The notes below the pieces were generated by a model. The model worked only from the letters and a program-made list of their open reading frames with translations, did no database searches and had not been told where the DNA came from. Shown one piece after another: positions 54,268 through 64,000 of a DNA stretch of 64,000 nt (position 1 is its first letter; each line of letters opens with the position of its first letter). The translations under genes were made by a program, and so were the position numbers. This DNA comes from Harmonia axyridis (taxonomy: Eukaryota > Arthropoda > Insecta > Coleoptera > Coccinellidae). The stretch is taken from the NCBI RefSeq assembly GCF_914767665.1, contig NC_059502.1, positions 46,536,753-46,600,752 of the forward strand, in the 5' to 3' direction.

Positions 54268-54651
54268 GTTATTTATAATACAAGTGCAGAAGGCATTGAT
54301 ATTCTTCCACGAGTTCAAAATTCAAAAACGAGCCACGAAGTGGCGAGTTTTGGAATGAACGAGTGGTAGAATGAGCCTTCTGTACGAGTATTATACATTA
54401 TTTTCTCTAATTCATTGCATTTTCATTGAAATTAATGAAATATTTCCATAAATATAATTTAGTGATTTTTGCATTGAAAAATGTTGGTTGGCAGAACTGA
54501 TTTCTTTAAGGCAATTTGATGAATTGACAGATAAAGCCGTAGCGGAAAGTTCGGAGTGCCAACATAGAATAATAAAATATAACCATGAAAACTGTGCGTT
54601 TCTGATATATTCTCGCACGATTTTGTTCTACAAGATGTGGAAGAATGAACG
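54268..54651. mobile_element. Palindrome-containing insertion in BEL-3 gag
   Basis: Flanked by gaata at 54263-54267 and 54652-54656. The left 130 bases (54268-54400) form a hairpin: tataatacaagtgcagaagg pairs with gccttctgtacgagtattat, with an acgagcc / ggcgagt core around cacgaagtg. The right part has no recognised content. BEL gag text is found on both sides. Confidence 0.55.
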
Positions 54652-54659
54652 GAATAACC

Positions 54660-54848
54660 ACAGAATTAGAGAAACATCTTTCTGAATTTGTTCTCGTTCT
54701 AACCTAGCCGCTGATACTTGAATGTGACAACACATTTCATCAATTGTTCTAAATATATTGAAGTCTGGTTCGAACTCATCATTCATTTCAAAACTGAGCT
54801 CTGTTATATCGGCTATTACTTTCAGTAGGTCATTCTTCGTTGAATTAA
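54660..54848 (-). pseudogene. BEL-3 gag N-terminal region
   Basis: The minus strand reads NSTKNDLLKVIADITELSFE, EPDFNIFRTIDEM, then CCHIQVSAARLEREQIQ, a helical segment like the N-terminal part of BEL gag. No ATG is present; a TAA lies in frame upstream. The frame is cut by the insertion at 54268-54651. Confidence 0.55.
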
Positions 54849-54860
54849 CTGACCATTGTT

Positions 54861-56356
54861 AAAAATATAGTTTTAGCTACTTCACTTGTTAATGATGGCA
54901 CGAAATCGTGGAGGAAAAACTACTCTTACCAATTAATCTTCAAATTAATTAAATGAGATATGATTACCTCAAACTTAATCTTGACAAATCCCATTAATTC
55001 TGCAGTATAGAAAATAAAGATTCTTTCTTAGCAATAAGCATCTTCATTTTCCGTTCAGTTGATGTTCCACCCATTCACTGAAAGAAATATTGTTCGTAAT
55101 ATCAATGAATGATGCCGTTCATCGACCTTCCGTACGTTGATACAATGTACTTTTCATTATGCCATCGAACAAATTCGTTTAAGTTTAAATTCATGTTACG
55201 TACAGTTTCGTTGTCCCGATGAACAGGCGTTCGTTGACGGTTTTCGTGCTAACGCGGCTTTGGATTAACAGTTCATCATAGGAATATACACAGCACATCA
55301 ACTGAATGAAACATATCCATCCCTCCAATGTACTTGATACGTTGGCCCAATGAATTTGTTCATCAACATAGCCGACTACCTGCTAACAGATCACGTGACT
55401 CACGTAAATGAAAGAAAAACCGATCCGAATTAGAAATGTTTGGTGGTTCGATTGGAAATATTAATTTACTGCTTTACACTGAGAGAAATCCATCTTTTTT
55501 TATTATAAAGCATTTATTTGAAAGATATTTATTCACAACTATTACAGCAAATTCATATTTGATATACTTACTCATTGAAAGATGAATCATGCATTGAAAA
55601 AAGTTTATTAATAGAGAATAAAATATTCGTTTACAAGGTATTTATGTAATAATATAACTGATTTATATGAACTTACATAACATAAATTCATTGTCAACAA
55701 ATTTTCAACCGGTAGTTAACATACACTCGCTATATATGAATAAACTCTTACTTCAGTAATATGTATATCCACTAAAAATATGGGATTTATTATTAATTAA
55801 CAAACTAAAAAAAAAATTCTAGCGATCACATATATGAACAGCCTTCTTTTACGTGCTTAAAATCCGTGTATACACACAATTTCCATCATTATTTCTTTTT
55901 CAAACTAAAAATTTGTGTTACTGTGGGCTTATTGAATATTGCTGAGCCCATCTGTACTGAATTTTTGGGTTTGGATCGTTTGTACCTGCTTAGTGATGAG
56001 TAATGATTATTGATCAGTGAATGGATGCAACCGAGATGACTAGAGTTAAAATCTCATTACCCAAAACGAAGTCTGAAAAAATATGATGGGTACAAGGCCA
56101 GATCGACCTGGTTTGGCAAATGGTTCTTCTCACAACCAAACAATCAAATTAAAGAAACAGCCCAAATAACTATCAAACAAATACGTTATTCATATATTAT
56201 TCTTATTTTATATTGAATTATAAATGATGCATGTCATCAATTATCAAATGAAAAATTAATACTAACAAGCTTTATTGATATTTGATTAGTGTTTTCTGAA
56301 ATTGGATAAAATGCTCCAAATCAATGATATTTATTAATTATTACTCAATACTATAT
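54861..56356. other. No gene seen
   Basis: AT-rich. At 55130-55420 there are cgtacgttga, cgttcgttgac and ccaatgaatttgttca blocks resembling those at the right end of the window (63780-63960), perhaps two copies of a dispersed repeat. Nothing else was recognised. Confidence 0.4.
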
Positions 56357-56358
56357 TA

Positions 56359-56630
56359 ACACTCAGCTATATTTATTTCAATCGGCTACTATATCAAGCT
56401 TTGTTGAAGGAAAGTATTCGTAAATAATTCTGATATTGTCGAAAATGCATTATAATTGATGAATAATGTATTGGACGTATGGACAAATATTTATTTCATG
56501 GAAATAAAGAATTTATTTGGAATCCCACCAATAATCATCAGTTAATATCACATTACATTTATTTTCCCATAATTTGATTTAATAATGCTGTTTATATATG
56601 TGGTCGATTGAAATAAATATAGCTGAGTGT
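56359..56630. repeat. MITE with 27-bp TIRs and TA duplication
   Basis: Ends read acactcagctatatttattt inward on both sides (27 matching bases), TA at 56357-56358 and 56631-56632. 272 bp, AT-rich, no gene. A Tc1/mariner-type MITE is likely. Confidence 0.8.
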
Positions 56631-57026
56631 TAGGTAAATATTAATAATAATAAAAATAATAGTTCTGTGATTTGATCGACTGTCATTCTCAAATATACCT
56701 CCATTTTAACCATCATTAAGCTTAGGAATGTTAGGATATTTTACCGATGCTGTTCCTAAGTTTCTTAAACTTGCCTGTTATCCGTAATCTGTGATCTTGC
56801 CATTGCAAAGTGTTTATATTATGAATATTTAATAGTGAAATTTATAATTTTATTAGTTTTCGAGAAAAAAATTCACGAAGTTTACAGGTAGAAGGTGGGA
56901 ATATCTATTAAAATAGACCTCTTTTGTTTTTTTTTTTCATCTGTAATCGTTCAATATAGGGCATATACAATGTTTCAAGGATTTTTTCAGCAAAATATGC
57001 TTTATTTCATCAAAAACTAGGTAAAT

Positions 57027-57378
57027 CGACAAACGGTCAACAAACTGAATAACTAAATTAATATAAAGACAGACGCAAGTTTCGGAATATTTCTATTTAA
57101 TAATACAATTTTTCCTCATCAGTGCCTTATAGCTAAAAAAAATTACTGAATTTACGAACTCACTACTTGAATACCCCCTTCACAAAAACCGGAATTGAGA
57201 AACCACAAACTAACCAAACGTACGTCTGTCTTTATGATAATTTGTAGCGCATTCGACTGACTGCACCAGTGCGAATTAATTCGAATTTTTGTAGTGCTAA
57301 ATGACATAATTAGCTTGAATTAATTTGAACTGGTACAGCCATTCGAATGAGCTACTAGTTATTCAATTTGTTGACCGT
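57027..57378. repeat. Nested inverted repeats
   Basis: The outer pair is ggtcaacaaactgaataact (57027) with its inverse at 57378. Inside, ataaagacagacg and its inverse (about 57060 and 57234) bound a retroposon-like 3' end (ctgatgag, ttccgaaac on the minus strand). A third pair (cattcga, aattaattc) forms a hairpin at 57248-57350. Confidence 0.6.
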
Positions 57379-57724
57379 TAACTCAGTTTGTGCGGTTTTG
57401 GTCGTTATGAATTTTCTTTTGTTTGATAATTAAATTTGTCATTTATAGAACTGGAATATATTCCATGACAAAAAGAAACTAAATATATCATACAGATATA
57501 TTAATGTGAAGGATTAGACACAAAGTTGTCAAATTTTTTCATATATATTGAATATCCTTCATCAAGAAGACTCATTAAACTTGAGATAATTATAGATATT
57601 CTGATGTATTGGGTATTGGATTTGATCAACAAATAATTATATAAATTAGTAGTAACGGTTCTTCATTTCCTATAAACAAACAAATGGTCATCGATCCAAG
57701 TATAGATATTAATTATCTGGATTC

Positions 57725-57828
57725 AATTCAACTCACCTATCAATTCGACCATACTTAAATATTTCTAAAAATATTCAATACTTATATATTTAAGTATTAT
57801 CAAGTTCATAGGTGAGTTGAATAAAAAA
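57725..57828. repeat. Hairpin
   Basis: Arms attcaactcaccta and taggtgagttgaat extend to acttaaata on both sides, about 45 bases each with mismatches. Confidence 0.6.
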
Positions 57829-58395
57829 CTCACTAGCTTATCAGTAAAATTCAACCCAATGATTTCCTTATTTTAGTACATTCAGGTCTGAGAACAATGA
57901 TCTGCTTGTATTTACCATAAAATCCTGATTGAACATATATAAGGCATGTTACTCTATAATTCTGAAAGTACACGGGTAATTTCATTATGATTACAAATGA
58001 ACACTTTCAAATTCGAACTACTCAATAGCCTTGCAACGCCGCTTTTCAAACAGCTGATAGCATTCAACCTTGGATTAAATCCGAGCGGTAAATATTGTCG
58101 ATTGTCATTGTTTTTTTATGAAATGAAGCAATTTATGCAAAAAAAATAATTGAAATATTGAGTATGTGTCTTATTGAACGAGTACAAATAAAAACCCCAA
58201 CCTACAAGGTGCAAATATTGTGAATTTTTTTCAAAAAAACTAATGAAATTATAAGAATGCGTAATCTGGGACTCAAAAATAGTAAGTTCATATTTTTTTC
58301 GTAAGATTTTATCAGTTCTTTCTCTTCCATAGTATTACCATTGGCGACAATCTATTCATTATCAATATTGAACAAGTAATTAAAATTTTCAAATT

Positions 58396-58600
58396 TCAGG
58401 AATTTTATCGAACGTGTGACATGGAAAAACTCTACAAGTGCTCAAATATAAAAATCAATGAATTGTACAATTTCCGAGCATATCAATGAACGAAAGGAAA
58501 GAACCCTTCGAAATACTTGGAAACACTATCTGAGAAAACATTTGGTAAAAAAATTCGAGTTTTATGGTGTTCAAATGAGATTTGTTTGGTGCATTCAATA
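58396..58600 (+). repeat. Direct repeat copy 1 (partner near 61222-62720)
   Basis: About 200 bases starting ttcaggaattttatcgaacg match 61222-61296 plus 62579-62720, where a mariner has inserted. The copy starts after a good splice-acceptor-like tract (aaatttcag). Its short open frame (EFYRTCDMEKLY and onward) ends in a TGA and is not recognised. Confidence 0.6.
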
Positions 58601-58917
58601 TTGTACTGAGGCACTCCAAAAGTAGAACAAATTTGCCTTTATTTCTTCAAATAGTACATTATTCTATTTCTTAAGATTCATGATTCGATAGAATAATTCA
58701 GCTTATCTATAATTATAGTACATCATCCACTGTAACAATTCAAGAATCAGGAACCATTCGAGAATTAGGCACTATTCAGGAGGAAATTAGTTTGTGTCAA
58801 GTTCACATATTCCTTCTCATACCTAGGAATCGCTTGAACTCCATGAGCTACTAAGTGACTGGAATATGGAATCATTATATAATCATCTCTTAGGTTAGAC
58901 TAATATTTCCCTATGTA

Positions 58918-60446
58918 CAGGGTGGGCAAATAAGCGAGGTAAGCGGCTTTATCTCAGGATCCACTCATCGTAGAGATTTGCGGTAAAAAATTTTACCACT
59001 AAAGTAAACAAAAGAAAACACTGGAAATTGTTTTGAAGTTCATACCTCCACCGCTAGGGGGCGTAACAGCTATCGTCGAGTAGAAAAATGCATTTTACTC
59101 GAAAAATTTTCATATTAAGTTGGAAAAAAAATATCATCACTGTAAAATTCTCTATCTGTTTGAATTGTCACTTTCGATTTTGCGACATCAAATAAGGGTG
59201 GGGGAAAGATAGAAATCTGACTGATTGAAATGTCTGTAACTTCAGTTTGGCTCAACATTTTTGAGCAAATTAGATCTTATTTGAGAGACAACATCTTGTT
59301 GATTAAGGACAAAATATACTCATGATGAATCTGATTCAGCTGCTTCCGATAGGGAGCGCTAAGTCAGAAGTTCATTGTTTTGTTCATTTTTCTCTGAAAT
59401 TTCAAATGTAATGATAGGATTTTCCTAACAGAAACAAAAATTTCATTGAATTTGCATGAAAAAACCTGAAGGTCGCAAAGCGATAATTTCAGACGTTCTG
59501 AAGTTATGGCTGAAAGAAGATATTCTTCAACTGATGCACTGCGAAAAATCAAATTGAGTCTTCAAGTTCTAACAGAAACAGAAATCCCATCAAATTTGTA
59601 TGAAAAAACCAAAAGGTCGCAAAGCGATAGCTTCAGGCGTTCTGGAGTTATGGCCGAAAGAAGACACAATTTAGTTTTTCAGTGTATCAGTTGAAGAATA
59701 TCTTTTTTCGTCCATAACAAGAGAACGCCTGAAGCTATCGCATTGCGACCTTTTGGGTTTTTCATACAAATTTGATGGGATTTCTGTTTCTGTTAGAAAT
59801 TGAAGACTCAATTTGGTTTTTCGCAGTGCATCAGTTGAAGAATATCTTCTTTCGGCCATAACTTCAGAACGTCTGAAATTATCGCTTTGCGACCTTCAGG
59901 TTTTTTCATGCAAATTCAATGAAATTTTTGTTTATGTTAAGAAAATCCTATCATTACTCTTGAAATTTCAGAGAAAAATGAACAAAGCAATGAACTTCTG
60001 ACTTATCGGAAGCAGCTGAATCAAATTCATTATGAGTATATTTTTTCCTTAATCAACAATATGTTGTCTCTCAAATAAGATCTAATTTGCTCAAAAATGT
60101 TGAGCCAAACTGAAGTTACAGACATTTCAATCAGTCAGATTTCTATCTTTCCCCCACCCTCATTTGATGTCGCAAAATCGAAAGTGACAATTCAAACAGA
60201 TAGAGAATTTTCCAAGGTTTACAGTGATGATATTTTTTTTCCAACTCAATATGAAAATTTTTCGAGTAAAATGCATTTTTCTACTCGACGATAGCTATTA
60301 CGCCCCCTAGCGGTGGAGGTATGAACTTCAAAACAATTTCCAGTGTTTTCTTTTGTTTACTTTAGTGGTAAAATTTTTTACCGCAAATCTCTACGATGAG
60401 TGGATCCTGAGATATAGCCGCTTACCTCGCTTATTTGCCCACCCTG
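58918..60446. mobile_element. 1.5-kb palindromic TA-inserted element
   Basis: Ends cagggtgggcaaataagc on both sides, TA at 58916-58917 and 60447-60448. Nearly the whole element is an inverted repeat with arms of about 760 bp, about 98 percent alike over the outer 300 bases by eye, centred near 59690. Each arm has two tandem units of about 143 bp holding aaggtcgcaaagcgat. Mirror-image open frames occur but match no transposase, so it is non-autonomous. Confidence 0.88.
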
Positions 60447-60815
60447 TACAGAATTATTTTAGCAATTCAATGAGTTTTCCAGCTCAAAAATTATTTGTTG
60501 ACGATCTCAAAGTAATAAGTAAAAGTTATATGTGATATGGGCTCACGAATTAGGTTCCAGCAGAAGCTAGGAGTTTGGCGACAATAGGATGAAGGCAGTG
60601 TAATTCATTTATCCAATATCCGCAATGAAATCCTAAAAAGAATAATGCTCTATGAATATTATACAAAATTTGAAAAATTTCAAGATGATCGAATAACATC
60701 AATTCCAACGATTGCACCCTTCCGAGTTACTGTCTTGAAAAAGGAATATTGGAATAATTTCCAACTGAAAAATTGGTGAGATCCTATTCATTTCAAAATT
60801 AAATAAACAATTAAA

Positions 60816-60953
60816 AGTATATTGTGCAACAAGTGGGGAAAGTCCAACTTTTCTCGCGAGTGTGGAAGTTTGTGGCACGAGCCTGAAAGGCGAGTGCCGC
60901 AAACACACGAGCGAGAAAAGGACTTTCTCCATATTATGTTGCACACTATACTT
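60816..60953. repeat. Hairpin element with gagcc/ggcgag core
   Basis: Arms agtatattgtgcaacaagtg, aaagtccaacttttctcgc and their inverses pair around cacgagcctgaaaggcgagtg. The same core type (acgagcc ... ggcgagt) is in the hairpin at 54268-54400. Remnants of similar sequence (gcgcaacacata) follow near 61137. Confidence 0.7.
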
Positions 60954-61221
60954 TTCCTACATCTGTACGAATTTCAATAATTCAAGTAATGGACTTTATT
61001 CAAATCAAAATGACCTTCGTTGACAGTATGTGCTAATTTATTGCGTTTCCATAGAAACGACTAAAAAGTCCAATTTCATTGGTCTTCCAAGCGAGGTGTG
61101 GGCAAAGTGCCGTGGGGAATAATATTTCCCACAGTATGCGCAACACATAGTTTTTCAATTGTGTTAACTATGCAGAATACGCTACTTTTCATAGCAGTTG
61201 TAGGAAAAATTTTGTAATTCC
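60954..61221. other. No gene seen
   Basis: Contains a partial repeat of the preceding hairpin near 61090-61150; otherwise nothing recognised. Confidence 0.35.
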
Positions 61222-61296
61222 AGGAATTTCATCGAACGAGTAAACAGGGAAGACTCAACAACAAGTGCCCAAATATGAGAAAATCAATTAATTGTA

Positions 61297-62578
61297 TCAG
61301 GTGTGTGAATAAGTCTTTCCCGTTTTTTGTAAGAGATGGCGCCACCAATACTGTGCGAGTATTCAATGGTTACATATGTCATAATCAAAGCTTATTCATC
61401 TGTCAACAATTCCACACTAACACATTAGTTGAAATTTTTTCGCATCATAAATTTTTGAAATCGTGAAAATGTCGAAATTTGAGCCGAGTCGACGTCATTT
61501 GCGGGAAGTTTCACTTTATTGGTTCAATTTGAAGAAATCTGCTGCCGAGGCGCATCGGTTGCTTCAGGAAGCTTATGGAGAAGGTTGTGTCGATGATTCA
61601 AGTGTTCGCGGATGGTTTCGACGCTTCAAAAGTGGCGATTTCGACGTGGAAGACAAGGAGCGTTCCGGGCGGCCGCAAATCTTTGAAGATCAAGAATTGG
61701 CGACTTTGCTTGATGAAGATTCGTGTCAAACGCAAGAAGAACTTGCTGAAGCATTGGGAGTTGACCGAACAACCATTTCCAAGCGTTTGAAAGCCATGGG
61801 AATGATCCAAAAGCAAGGAAATTGGGTGCCGTACGAACTGAAGCTGAGAGACGTCGAACGGCGTTTTTTCACTTGCGAACAGCTGCTTCAGCGACATAAA
61901 AGAAAGGGTTTTCTGCATCGTATCGTGACTGGCGATGAAAAGTGGATCCGTTACGATAATCCGAAGCGAAGAAAATCATGGGGACTACCCGGCCATGCAT
62001 CATCATCGACGGCCAAGCCAAATATTCATGGCGCCAAGCTCATGCTCTGTATATGGTGGGACCAGCTAGGTGTGGTTTACTATGAGCTTCTGAAACCGAA
62101 TGAAAGGATCACAGGCGAGGTCTATCGACGACAATTGATGCGTTTGAGCCGCGCACTGCGAGAAAAACGGCCACAATACTCCGACAGGCACGACAAAGTT
62201 ATTTTGCAACATGACAACGCCCACATGTTGCACAGCCGGTGAAAACATACTTAGAAACGCTCAAATGGGAAGTCCTACCCCACCCGCCGTATATTCCAGA
62301 CATTGCTCCGTCTGATTACCATCTCTTCAGATCGATGACGCATGGCCTGGCTGACTAGCACTTCCATTCCTACGAGGCAGCCAAAAAATGGGTGGATGAC
62401 TGGATAGAGGCCAAACCGGTCGAATTTTTTCGCAACGGGATTCATATGTTGCCAGAAAGATGGGGGAAAGTTGTAGCTAGCGATGGCCAATACTTTCAAT
62501 AATTCATTTGTAACCATTTTTTCACAATAAAGGCTCAAAATTTGAAAAAAAACGGGAAAGACTTATTCACACACCTGA
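61297..62578 (+). mobile_element. Near full-length mariner
   Basis: 1282 bp with TIRs tcaggtgtgtgaataagtct on both ends, TA at 61295-61296 and 62579-62580. The length and layout are those of a complete mariner. It interrupts direct-repeat copy 2, whose halves rejoin when it is removed. Confidence 0.93.
61469..62502 (+). pseudogene. Mariner transposase, frameshifted
   Basis: ATG at 61469 (MSKFEPSRRHLREV). Domains in order: two helix-turn-helix units (VSLYWFNLKKSAAEAHRLL, VDRTTISKRLKAMGM), then the DDD catalytic core: FLHRIVTGDEKWIRYDNP (first Asp), KVILQHDNAH (second Asp) and, after the break, PHPPYIPDIAPSDYHLF (third Asp, 34 residues on). WVPYELK corresponds to the WVPHEL linker motif. An apparent 4-base deletion just after HDNA (near 62218) shifts the frame, and a TAG at 62356-62358 replaces a Gln-type codon. 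Intact family members have about 345 residues, equal to this span. It binds the TIRs and moves the element by TA cut-and-paste. Confidence 0.92.
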
Positions 62579-63624
62579 TACAATTTCCAAACATATCAAT
62601 GAACGAAACAGAAAGAATGAACCTTCAAAATGCTCAAAAACACTCTCTGAGAAAATATTTAGTAAGAAAATTTAAGTTGTGCGGTGTTCAAGAGCTAACG
62701 GAATTGGTTTGACCCATTCCATAATACACTGTTTTCAGGTTGACATGAATTTCCAAATGGTTTTTGGTAAATCAAACTCTCTTTTCACAGTTTAGGATAG
62801 GTGCTTTCAAAACATAATCACATTTCTCATGATAGAGAAAAACAAGAAAGAAAAAACTGTGAGAGAACTTCTGGGCACTGTTAGTGAAGGAAATTTCAGT
62901 GAAAGTAAGATTCTTTTCAAATCAAAATACCTGTACGATTTAAATTGGACCTAGTTCTGTTTCTTTAGGAGTTCTTATACTTAATTGTTTTATAGATGGA
63001 CTAGATGCTTTAATTGTTTGGAGCTTACTTGCTTATTTGGTGCCTACGATGGATGCCCTTACTGGACAAAAACAAATTCTCAGGGATTTGTTTGAAGGTA
63101 GATTCAGGAAGTGAAAGATCATATAGAATATTGGAAAACAAAATGAACAACCTCATACAGCCATTCATGAAAGGTATTGCATCGAAGATGATATTAAATT
63201 CATAAATGAATTGTTTGTATATTTTGATCACAGAAGATTCGAATTCCATAGTTTTTTTCAAAGTGGTTGATTTTTGCTTCAAAATTATATATTTTACCTA
63301 GATTTTTCTAGAGAATCCTAAATGGTTTGATCTTTTTTTCACCAGCTCCGAACCTTTTCAACATTTTCTAGTGTGTATATTTTATCAGAAGAAATAAAAG
63401 TGTACAAAATAAAACATGATATTTAATACTTACATAATATTATACATATAAAAAAAATAGTGTTGAATTTTTTGTTGTTTTATGTTTTTATGGGGGTTTA
63501 TTTTATATGATGTATTCTATAAATTATTTCATAAATATCTTCAAACTATGCTTTGTTATGTTTCCACAAATCCAAATATTATGAAGTTCGAATTTTCATT
63601 GAATTCAACGAAACTATCATAATT

Positions 63625-63763
63625 CCGTTTTGCGAGAAGTTTAGGAAATCGCCGTCAAAGGTTCCTACTTTAATTCTGGATAAGATTATAAACCAATAAT
63701 TTTATTCAAATTAAAAGGGCTATGAACCTTTGATGACGATTTTCTCAACTTCTTGTAAAACCG
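63625..63763. repeat. Inverted repeat pair
   Basis: Arms of about 40 bases, about 85 percent alike: ccgttttgcgagaag ... gtcaaaggttc and gaacctttgatgacg ... gtaaaaccg. Possibly a small MITE. Confidence 0.6.
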
Positions 63764-63779
63764 AATAGTATTGATTCAA

Positions 63780-63965
63780 TATATACGTACGTTGAATTTA
63801 CGTACCAAGTTAATTCAAACAATCAATGGGCCAACGAACTCGTTCATTCCAATAATAAATATTTTACATTGATTCAACGGATTCGTACGTTGAATTAACG
63901 TACAACGTTCGTTAATCCAATGAACAAATTTCATTGCGACAACGAAACTCGTTCATTGGACCGAT
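63780..63965. repeat. Cluster of acgtacgttgaat and aacgaactcgttcattgg motifs
   Basis: Two copies each of a near-palindromic cgtacgttgaat block and of an aacgaa(a)ctcgttcatt block in 185 bases. Similar words occur at 55130-55420. It may be the start of an element that continues beyond the window. Confidence 0.45.
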
Positions 63966-64000
63966 GAATTATCATACGTTGCCGTAGTGTATCATAGTAA

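Larger units (their letters stand above)
49330..54860 (-). mobile_element. Third BEL/Pao element (BEL-3), degraded
   Basis: Minus-strand order is gag, zinc knuckle, protease, RT, RNase H, integrase, polypurine tract, LTR. The 5' LTR was not found and the gag start is decayed. An RTE LINE 3' fragment (51839-52155) interrupts RT and a palindromic insertion (54268-54651) interrupts gag. As in BEL-2, the RT palm with YVDD is missing. Numerous stops and slips make it older-looking than BEL-1. Confidence 0.87.
61222..62720 (+). repeat. Direct repeat copy 2, split by the mariner
   Basis: 61222-61296 and 62579-62720 together match 58396-58600. The copy starts after a taattccag acceptor-like site, and its open frame (EFHRTSKQGRLNN onward) is longer than in copy 1 because of a 2-base difference. 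The product, if any, is unknown. Confidence 0.55.
62721..64000. other. No confident gene; AT-rich with repeats
   Basis: A stretch at 62990-63210 has open frames on both strands (63 and 85 residues), without recognisable motifs. A hairpin lies at 63625-63763 and a motif cluster at 63780-63960. Confidence 0.35.

Noticed and set aside
59470..59905. Repeats with regular spacing considered as a CRISPR-like array.
   Set aside because: Only two units per arm in an inverted arrangement within a eukaryotic transposon; no spacers of constant length.
59364..60001. Mirror-image 62-residue open frames in the 58918-60446 palindrome.
   Set aside because: Products of the inverted and tandem repeats; no similarity to any transposase.
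62990..63282. Overlapping open frames on both strands (63 and 85 residues).
   Set aside because: No motif recognised and no convincing ATG start or splice context; left as unassigned.

Overview
The window reads as insect nuclear DNA, AT-rich and packed with transposable elements. The evidence is three degraded or defective BEL/Pao LTR retrotransposons, several non-LTR retrotransposons, mariner, piggyBac, hAT-like and PIF/Harbinger elements, an RTE tail, and many short terminal-inverted-repeat elements. A beetle is plausible, but that is a guess. No bacterial genes, rRNA, CRISPR array or intact tRNA gene was seen. The only probable host gene is a minus-strand CD36-family (scavenger receptor B/SNMP-like) gene, of which three internal exons lie at 41.5-44.4 kb.

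Layout. 1-1760: the 3' tail of one BEL element, its probable LTR, an R2/R4-type LINE scrap and an LTR scrap. 2650-8560: a minus-strand CR1/Jockey-type LINE ORF1, split by a 4.9 kb element with long inverted arms (3062-7941, imperfect 9-bp target duplication). That element in turn carries a truncated LINE (about 3704-4975) and a mariner-like element (5015-6523), and the mariner-like element has its own retroposon insertion. 8565-15517: a complete minus-strand BEL/Pao element with 487-bp LTRs, a 5-bp target duplication and a tRNA-Phe-type primer site, now broken by stops and frameshifts.

15523-40400: the remains of one plus-strand BEL/Pao element blown apart by nested insertions. LINE-A entered its gag-pol, and LINE-B entered LINE-A's 3' UTR. 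A piggyBac element (transposase 34519-35859) ends at a TTAA inside pol. Next to that transposase, in what may be its 5' half, sits a TA-inserted element with CAGGGTG ends, holding an element holding a hAT-like element holding a mariner relic. A 2.4 kb near-perfect palindrome (36615-39025) sits in the RNase H region with a clean TA duplication. At several junctions the host reading frame resumes exactly, so the order of insertion can be read.

41.5-44.4 kb: CD36-like exons. 44.6-48.5 kb: a TA-inserted inverted-repeat element containing a PIF/Harbinger element (TTA duplication), which holds more relics. 48.7-49.1 kb: a mariner 5' fragment. 49.3-54.9 kb: a third BEL/Pao element (minus), interrupted by an RTE 3' fragment and by a palindromic insertion. 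55-64 kb: AT-rich DNA with MITEs and hairpins, a 1.5 kb palindrome (58918-60446) and a nearly full-length mariner (61297-62578).

Functionally the window is a layered transposon graveyard around one receptor gene. The piggyBac transposase has the longest well-preserved catalytic frame. All assignments come from reading the translations by eye; no database search was run.
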